Source: DATLYH01 sp035575035
GTDB lineage: Bacteria > Planctomycetota > Planctomycetia > Gemmatales > Gemmataceae
Reading direction: 5' to 3'
NCBI GenBank assembly: GCA_035575035.1
Contig: DATLYH010000395.1
Span: 1-23,272 of the forward strand
Length of the DNA: 23,272 nucleotides
Shown: one piece after another, positions 15,801-22,300 of the stretch
Position numbering within the stretch: the stretch's first letter is position 1
How the letters are laid out: each line of letters starts with the position of its first letter
The notes under the pieces: model-generated
The model's input: only the letters and a program-made list of their open reading frames with translations
Told to the model about the DNA's origin: nothing
The model's database searches: none
Position numbers and translations under genes: made by a program

Positions 15801-16311
15801 ACAGGTCGCTGAGCATGCCGAGGTACTGGGCCCCTTCACCGGTGAAGAGGACGGCCAGCTTCCCTTCTGGATGCAGTGGTTTGTCGGTGAAATAGACCCC
15901 TTGTCGGTCGTTAATTTGTCGGCAAGCGGCGTCGGCCAGCCGGCCGGCCGCGCGGCTCAGACGTGCCTGCAATTCGGCGGCCGACCCAGCGATCACGGCC
16001 AGACGGCAGCCGCCGGCGGGCAGGTCCGTGTTGAGGGTGAAGGCCAGGTCCTTCAGCGACACGGCAGGGTTGTTATTCAGATAGTCGAGCAAGGCCTGGA
16101 TGCGCCGGCAGAGGTCGGCCCGGTCGTCGCCGCGCAGCACAAAGAGTTCGGTCTCCCAGGCGAGGCGGGAAGTGGCGAGCGGTGCGTGGTGCGTGGTGCG
16201 TGGTGCGTGGTGCGTACGGGGCGCCGAGCACGGCGTACAGAGTGCGGCGCGCGAATGCTCTCCAGATCGGCTGGAGCGCGTTTCTCCGGTTGCCTCGATT
16301 CGATGCTTCAT
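12886..16311 (-). CDS. Synthase subunit: acyltransferase, double-hotdog dehydratase, phosphopantetheinyl transferase
   Basis: 1141 residues and three domains. The acyltransferase (about 60-480) has FTGEGAQYLGM (Glu replacing the usual first Gln of GQGSQ), Ser255 in GHSAGE and a His in PYHTPLFEP, recalling PfaB-type AT domains. A helix FLDLQREV (about 522-542) follows. Next is a PKS dehydratase-like double hotdog (about 560-880) with His597 in DHTLGG and Asp790 in LIDASTH. The Sfp-type phosphopantetheinyl transferase (about 930-1140) has Asp1027 in GIDLEQV and Glu1070 in WCAREAAAKALG. No KS, KR or ACP is present, so it must act with the preceding subunit. The ATG at 16311 is the first possible start, because an in-frame stop lies three codons upstream. 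Residues 1-48 are unlike the family and come from repeat DNA. A GTG near residue 57 is an alternative start. Confidence 0.9.
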   Translation of the reverse strand: MKHRIEATGETRSSRSGEHSRAALCTPCSAPRTHHAPRTTHHAPLATSRLAWETELFVLRGDDRADLCRRIQALLDYLNNNPAVSLKDLAFTLNTDLPAGGCRLAVIAGSAAELQARLSRAAGRLADAACRQINDRQGVYFTDKPLHPEGKLAVLFTGEGAQYLGMLSDLCAEFPEVAEHFAICDRLSLDAGGRAQPISRAFLPPADATDEERAAAEQELWRLDNAVGSVLMTNWGIYHVLRKLGLEADAFAGHSAGEISALAGAGALDADEFLFAQLFALGHLLRQQEDDGHVADAVLLAAGAGRQTVAEVSARLGRDVHLAMDNCPHQTVLAGPSEVMAAVEAELRARGVVCERLPFRRPYHTPLFEPHLGPIARMFDALPVRPPRQPVYSCVTARPFPADPAEIRRLAVAHWATRVEFTRLIEQMYADGVRVFVESGPRGNLTSFVEDILRGRPALAVAADLPRRSGLTQLNHLAGQLAAHQVPLLLDRLYLHRAPRRLDGIADSSPNPPSSRAHVLCRYWDVMEQFLDLQREVTESFLTRRRGGAAPGPRSADSTTPPRRFPLVGEVVRHEPGRELVMRRRVDLTEDLYALDHTLGGRDASAIDPDLHGLPVMPMAFSVEMMAEVAAVLVPGKQVIGLKRVRLHRWIPLDEDDPITLEVSARTLPAADGMNQVQVEVRDLGNSSSWVRGASETLAVDGTVVLAEHYPEPPPVDEFPLTNERPCCYTPGQLYDEERRLFHGPLFQAVCSTDRQGDEGIEGHLRTLPHSGLFRSLPDPELLTDPLLIDASTHILGCWHLGIPDQTGRVVFPYELGTVQLYGPRPAVGTRVKCRVRIERSSARQVSHRIDLIGPDGRLWCRLHPAEYWRFYWPSEYTDYFRRKDEFLLGHRWAAVEGLGGGEHICCMRIDPPADLTQPVMRGALAHASLSRTEWQQFRSMKQPEARRTEWLFGRIAAKDAIRALWHDRYGERLFPADIEIRSDPHGRPVACRLDGAGPEELPAVSITHTAGVAAALAVFGRPAGIDLEQVQPRGQEFEEIAFDPTERRLLDRFGPARDEGIARFWCAREAAAKALGRGQIEGPRTLAVRAIDLATGTIQVAPGPLLAAEFPELRGQLLIARTVRDGDLVVAVSFCERTGA
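16181..16215. repeat. Heptanucleotide repeat, five copies, in synthase 5' codons
   Basis: GGTGCGT on the plus strand is repeated five times without error. On the coding strand it gives residues 33-44 of the AT-DH-PPTase subunit (RTHHAPRTTHHAP region). Seven is not a multiple of three, so gain or loss of one unit would shift the frame for any protein starting at 16311. Confidence 0.9.
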
Positions 16312-16324
16312 CGCGCGTCACTCG

Positions 16325-16335
16325 GTACTCAGTAC
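16325..16335. repeat. Palindrome GTACTGAGTAC centred on a stop codon
   Basis: An odd-length palindrome with GTAC arms around a three-base centre. On the minus strand the centre TGA is the stop codon of the large synthase gene. Further GTACCGAGT follows in the 17-base gap before the next gene. It may be a remnant of another short junction repeat. Confidence 0.6.
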
Positions 16336-19300
16336 GGTGTATGTTCTGCCGCGCCGACGGCCTCGACCTCCCGCTCCTCCTTGCGGGCGAGTTGGCCGAC
16401 GTCGCCGGCGATCACCACCTCGGCGTCCCCCTTGGGGCCGTGGCTCAGTTCCTCGGCAAGGAACAGCGGCCCCACCTCGGGCGGGATCATCTGCAAGCCG
16501 CGCCGGCCCAGGTGCTCCTCCAATTCCGACACCATGCCGATGCCGGACCACGGCCCCCAGGCGACCGCCACCACCCGCGCCGGCCAGCGCCGGTCGAGAT
16601 AAACGGCCAGCTTGCTCAGCACCTCGTTGGCGGCGGCGTAGTCCGATTGGCCGCGGTTGCCGAACCGGCCGGCGACCGAGGCGAAGAAGACACAAAACCG
16701 CAGCCGCTCCGGCCGCAGCCGCCGGCTCAGGATCAGAGCGCTGTCCACCTTGGTGCCGAAGACGCGGTCGTACGACTCGGGCGTCTTGTCGTGGACCAGC
16801 TTGTCCTGGATGACACCCGCCCCATGGATTACACCGTCCAGGCCGCCGAAACGCCGCTCCACCTCGTCGATGACGGCGCCGAAGGCCGGCTCGTCGCGGA
16901 CGTCGGCCTGGTAGTAGTGGACGCGGGCGCCGGCTCGGCGGAGCGCGGCGAGATTGGCCCGGATCTCGCGGTCGTGCAGCAGGCGCTGATAGGCCGCCTC
17001 GACTGCCGCGGGCGCGATCGGCCGGCCCTCGCGCTTCAGCCGGGCGATCAGCGCGGCCTTGACCGCGGCCGGGGCGGTCAACGCGGCAGTGTCGGCCGAC
17101 TCCTCCTCACTCGGCAAGGGAGATCGACCAACGATCACCAGATTGGGCTGATAGCGCCGGGCCAGCTCCACGGCGACCGCGGCCGTGATGCCCCGCGCCC
17201 CACCAGTGATCAGCACGGTCGATTCCGGTCCCAGGGGAGCAGGGTCGGCGGCATTCGTCGTCAGCGGGGCGGGAACACATCGCAGGGTGAAGCGCCGGCC
17301 GCCGCGGTAGCCGATCTCGACCGGACCGTCGGCGTCGCCCAGCTCGGCGAAAAGCTGCACTGCCAGGTTGGCCGCAGGCTCGCTTGGCTCCAGATCGACG
17401 ACCCGGACCAGCGCCGTGGGCCATTCATGGGCCAGGCTCTTGACCAGCCCTGCGACGCCCCCCTGGCCCGGGAAGAACGACTCGGGGAGCGGACCGCCGC
17501 CGGCGCCGAAGTGGCCGCCCATCGCGGTGGCAGCCAGCAGCAGCGCCGGGCCGTCGCGAGCCTCCGCGCTCAACTCGCTGCCCAGCCCGCGCGCCAGCAG
17601 GAACAGCGACTTGACCTCGCGCTGCATCCGCTCCGCCCAGCCCTCGCCGGCGGGCGGCTCGGCCAGCGGCAGCAGGTGGATCAGCCCGGCCACCGCCCCC
17701 GCCTTCTGACGGATTACCGGCAGCAACTCCGCCACGGCGCGCGGATCAGTCAGGTCGGCCTGGAGCACGTCCGCCTCGCCGTTTCGGACCGCGCCCGGCC
17801 CGCTGCGCAGGAGGATCACGTCCCGGCCGATCTCCCGGAAGCGCTCGGCCAGCGCCGGAGCAATGCCGCGACCATCGTCGGTGATCAGCAGGGTGCCGTC
17901 CGCCAGGCAGATCGACCAGCCGCGCGGCAAAGGGGCCTCGACCGGCTCGACCCGCATGCGCTGAATACCGGCCCGGTCAGGAACCGAGGCTTGCGCCGCC
18001 GGTGCTCCGTGGCTGGCCGCTTGACTCTTGACTGCTGGCTGCTGCCCGATCAAGCAATCGATAATGCCGCGAAGCGTCTTGATGCCGGTGAGTTTCTCCA
18101 TCTCGATGTGGAGCCCGCTCCCCTCGCCGTTGAGGCTGCCGAGGATCTCGACCCGCTTGATGGAGTCGATGCCCAGGTCGGCTTCCAGGTCGAGGTCAAG
18201 CCCCAGCATCTCGGGCGGATAGCCGGTGCGCTGGCAGACGATCTCCAGCAAGCGGGCCGTCAGCGCTTCCCGGTTGATCGCTGCCGCGGCCGGTTGGGGG
18301 GCGGCAGGCTCCACCTGCGCCGTAGTGCGGGTCTTCTCCTCCGGAGCAGGCGTCGCCGGCGGGGGTGCTTCGGATACCGTGGGAAGCGGCGCGGGGGCCG
18401 GTGCAGCGGGCGGCAGGGGGACCGGCGCGGCGGCCGCGCCATTGCCCTGCAAGTAAGTCAGCATGACGCTCCGCTGCGTATCCAGGAAGCGGGCCATCAG
18501 ATCCTGGAAGCGCAGCAGCACCTGGGTGGACTCATCGACCGCACCGGCAGGAACGGGCGGAAGATGACTGACGCCGTTGGCGGCCGGGACCGGTGGGGGC
18601 GATGCGGAGGGCGGCGCTGCCGCAGGAATGGCCGGGCGCGAGGGGACGGGCTCCGGCTGGTGATTCCCGGCCCCCTTCTCCGGAATGGTTCTGGACACTT
18701 GCATGCTCTCTGATGTCCTAATGGCTGCCGGCGCGCCGTTCGGGCCGGCGTGCATCGGACCCAAGAAGCGCGGCTCCGGTCCGTTCAGCGGCCGGACCCG
18801 GGTGCTGTTGACCAGCCAGGTGCTCGGCGAGAGCCGGGACGTGCCGGTCTCCTCCTCCAGGCGGGCCAGGTCCAATGTCTTCAACCCGCGGTGCTCGAAC
18901 AGATGCTCCAGCCGCACCGGCACGCCGTGAACCAATAGCTGCCCAAGCAGGTGCTGCAACTGGACCAACCCGGGCCGGCCCTTGCTGTCGGCGGCAACCG
19001 CCAGGTGGGGCCGATCGGATAGGACCTGTCCGACCAGGCCGGTCAGCACTCCCTGCGGGCCGACCTCGACAAAGATGCGCGTGCCCAGGCGGTACAGCGC
19101 TTCGATCTCCTCCTGGAAGCGGACCGGCGACGCCAGGTGATCGGCCAGCAGCGCGGCGATGGCGGCCGGCTCGGCGGGGTAGGGAGCAGCGGTCGTGTTG
19201 GCGAAGACCGGGCGGCGCGGCGGGGCAAAGGTACACTCGGCCAGCGCCCGGGCCAGCGGCTCCTTCGCTGCCGCGACTAACGGCGAGTGGAAGCCGCAAG

Positions 19301-22300
19301 CCACGGCGATCCGCTGCCCGCGGATGCCCTGCTGCTGGAATTGCTTCAAGGCGCTCTCGATCCCTTCTGCGGTCCCGGAGATCACCGTCTGCTTCGGGCT
19401 GTTGAGGTTGGCAGCGGTCACACCGGGGATGCCGGCGATCACCTTTTCCACCACCTCGGCCGGGGCGTCGATAGCCGCCATGCCGCCGGGCATCTGCTCG
19501 GCAGCCTCCAGGATCACCCGGCCGCGGCGGTGCGACAGGCGGATCAATTCCGTAGGCGTCAGGGCGCCGGCAGCGCAGAGGGCGACGTAATCGCCGTAGC
19601 TGTGGCCGGCCAGGAAGTCCGGCTCGATGCCGAGGTTGGTCAGCAGGCGGAACATCGCCAGGCTGGCAGCGCCCAGGGCCGGCTGGGCCACGTCGGTCCG
19701 GGTCAGGGCCCGGCGGTTCTCCTGCTCCTGCTCGGGCGTGAAGGGCGACGGCGGGAAGATGTACTTGCTCAGCGGCCGATCAAGCTGGCCGTCCAGTGCC
19801 CGTTCCGCCTCGTCGAAAGTCTGCCGCACTTCCGAAAAAGCCAGCGCCAGCTGGGCGAGCATGTCCGGATACTGCGAGCCCTGGCCGGGGAAGAGGAACG
19901 CCACTTTGCCCGCTTGCTCGGCCGGCTGCTCGGCGAAGAAGATGCCGCGCGGATCATGACAGCGGTTCGACGGCGAGCCCAGCACGGCCAGGGCGTTCGT
20001 CAGTTTTTCCTTCAGGTCGTCGAGCGATCCGGCCACGACGGCTAGGGTCGGCTGGGCCGGCTCGGGACGGTTGACCTTCCACAAGGAATGGGCCAGGTCA
20101 GCCAGATCGGGCTGGGCCCCTTTCTCCAGGGCATCGCGGCAGGACTGCACCGCCTCGACCAGCGCCGCGCGGCTGGGCCGGCGCCAGACGAGCAGTTCGG
20201 CCGGCCAGTGTCGCAGGGCGGGCGCCGATGCCCCGAGATAGTCGCCGGTGTACTCCTCGAGCACGGCGTGGAAATTGGTGCCGCCGAAGCCGAAGGCGCT
20301 GACGCCGGCGCAGCGCGGTTTGGGGCCGCCGTGGACCCACGGCCGGGCTGCCGTGTTCAGGAAGAAGGGGCTCTGCTCGAAGTTGGCCTTGCTGTTGGGG
20401 CGCTGCACCAACAGCGGCGGCAGCGTTTTGTGATAGAGAGCCAGGGTCGCGTTGATCAGGCCGGCCAGGCCGGCGGCGCACTTGGTGTGGCCGATCATTG
20501 ACTTGACTGAGCCGACGACGCAGCTCCGCGCCGCCGCCCCTGCCTCGCGGAAGACCTGTCCCAGCGACTGCATCTCGGTCTGGTCGCCGACCACCGTGCC
20601 GGTGCCGTGGGCCTCGATCAGTCCGACGCGGGCCGGCGACACGCCCGCCTTGGCATAGGCCCGGGCCAGGGCCCGCATCTGCCCCTCGGGCCGCGGCGCC
20701 GTCAGGCCCTTGTCCCGGCCATCGCTGGAGGCACCGACCCCCTTGATGACCGCGTAGATGCGGTCGCCGTCGCGCTCGGCGTCGGCCAAGCGCTTGAGGA
20801 TGACAACGCCGATCCCCTCGCTGATGACGATGCCGTCGGCCGCCTCGTCAAAGGTGCTGCATCGGCCGCGCGGCGAGAAGGCGTGGGTCTTGCTGAACAG
20901 CAGGTAGGTGAATGGGTTCTGGACCGTGTCGGCCCCCATGACGACGGCCAGGTCGCTGCTGCCGCTCTCCAATTCACGGACGCCGGCGTACAAGGCGGCC
21001 AGCGACGAGCCGCAGGCGGCATCGACCGAGAAATTGGGACCGCCGAAGTTGAACCGATTGGCGACCCGTCCTGCCGCCACGTTCAGCAGGATGCCGGGGA
21101 ATGAGTCCTCGGTCCAGGCCGGCAGGAATTCCTCGGCCTGGCGAATGATCTCGGCGGCGCGGTCGCCGATGCCGGGCACGGTGGCCAGCAGCGGCAGGTA
21201 CGAGCGGAAACCGTAGGCCATCGACAGCTGGGCCGCGCCGCCGCCCGCGCCAAGGATGGTTGCCGTGCGTTCCCTGTCGAACGGCCGGTCGGCGTAGCCG
21301 GCGTCGGCCAATGCCCGGCGGACCGCTTCCAGCAGGAGCAGCTGCATCGGTTCGATGGAGCGGAGGCTGGTCGGCGGCATGCCGTAGACCAGCGGATCAA
21401 ACGGTACGTCGTCGAGGAAGCCGCCCCATTTCGAGGTGATCTTGTCGCCCTCCTTGGCAGTGGCGTCATAGTAGAGCCGCCAGTCCCAGTGGTCGGCGGG
21501 GACCTCGGTGATGGCGTCCACCCGGTTGAGGATGTTGTGCCAGTAAGTGTCCAGGTCGCCGGCCCGCGGGAACATGCAGGCCATGCCGATGATGGCGATG
21601 TCCGAAGGCCGGCTCTCCGGCCGGTCGCGCTCGGGTCCGGCGATGATCTCCGGCGCTAACCGTTGCAGCCGGCGTGTGCTGCCGATGCTGACATCCTCGT
21701 GCAGCTCGGCCATGCGGACCACGCGCTGGCGCAGGCTGGCCACCTGGCCGATCATGTACATCCCCCGCGCCCGCTGCTCCTCTTCAGAGAGGGTGACAAA
21801 TTCGCGGCAGGCGTCCTCCGTCGCCAACCGATCAATCCCCTTGGATGCGATGCGCAGCCGGCCGACGTTCATCGCCTCCAGCGCCGCGCGGATCTCATCC
21901 GGGCTGCGCCCCTGTTCCTGGAGGCGGCGCTTCTCCTGCTCGAACGCCTCGACGTAGGGGGTGGGGAGGCAGCGGATGGCGTGGCCGGGGCCGGTCTCCA
22001 GCAGCACGGTGTCGCGGCAGTGCAGGGCCAGGCGCTGGAACTGCGGCACGATCGCTCCGGTAGCGACCGCTTCCTCGGTGTAGAGGTAAGCGGTCCCCAG
22101 CAAGACGCCGACGGCAGCGCCGCGCTCGGCCAGGGGAGCAGCCAGGGCGGCAACCATCGACGCCGACAGGGCATCATGGATGCCGCCGGCGAAGAGGAGG
22201 TTCAGGTCTTCACCCCTCACCCCAACCCCTCTCCCCTCCCGAGGGGAGAGGGGAGAAGAAGCGGCTCCCCTCGCCCCCGCTTCGGGGGAGAGGGGTGGGG

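Noticed and set aside
14860..16602. A 580-codon open frame on the plus strand opposite the AT domain
   Set aside because: Antisense shadow of the AT domain with intact GHSAGE and FTGEGAQ motifs; composition is not protein-like.
16182..18713. An 843-codon open frame on the plus strand opposite the large synthase
   Set aside because: It lies wholly antisense to clear ACP, KR and linker domains, is rich in Arg, Gly, Gln and Asp, and shows no family motif. Long antisense open frames are expected in GC-rich coding DNA.
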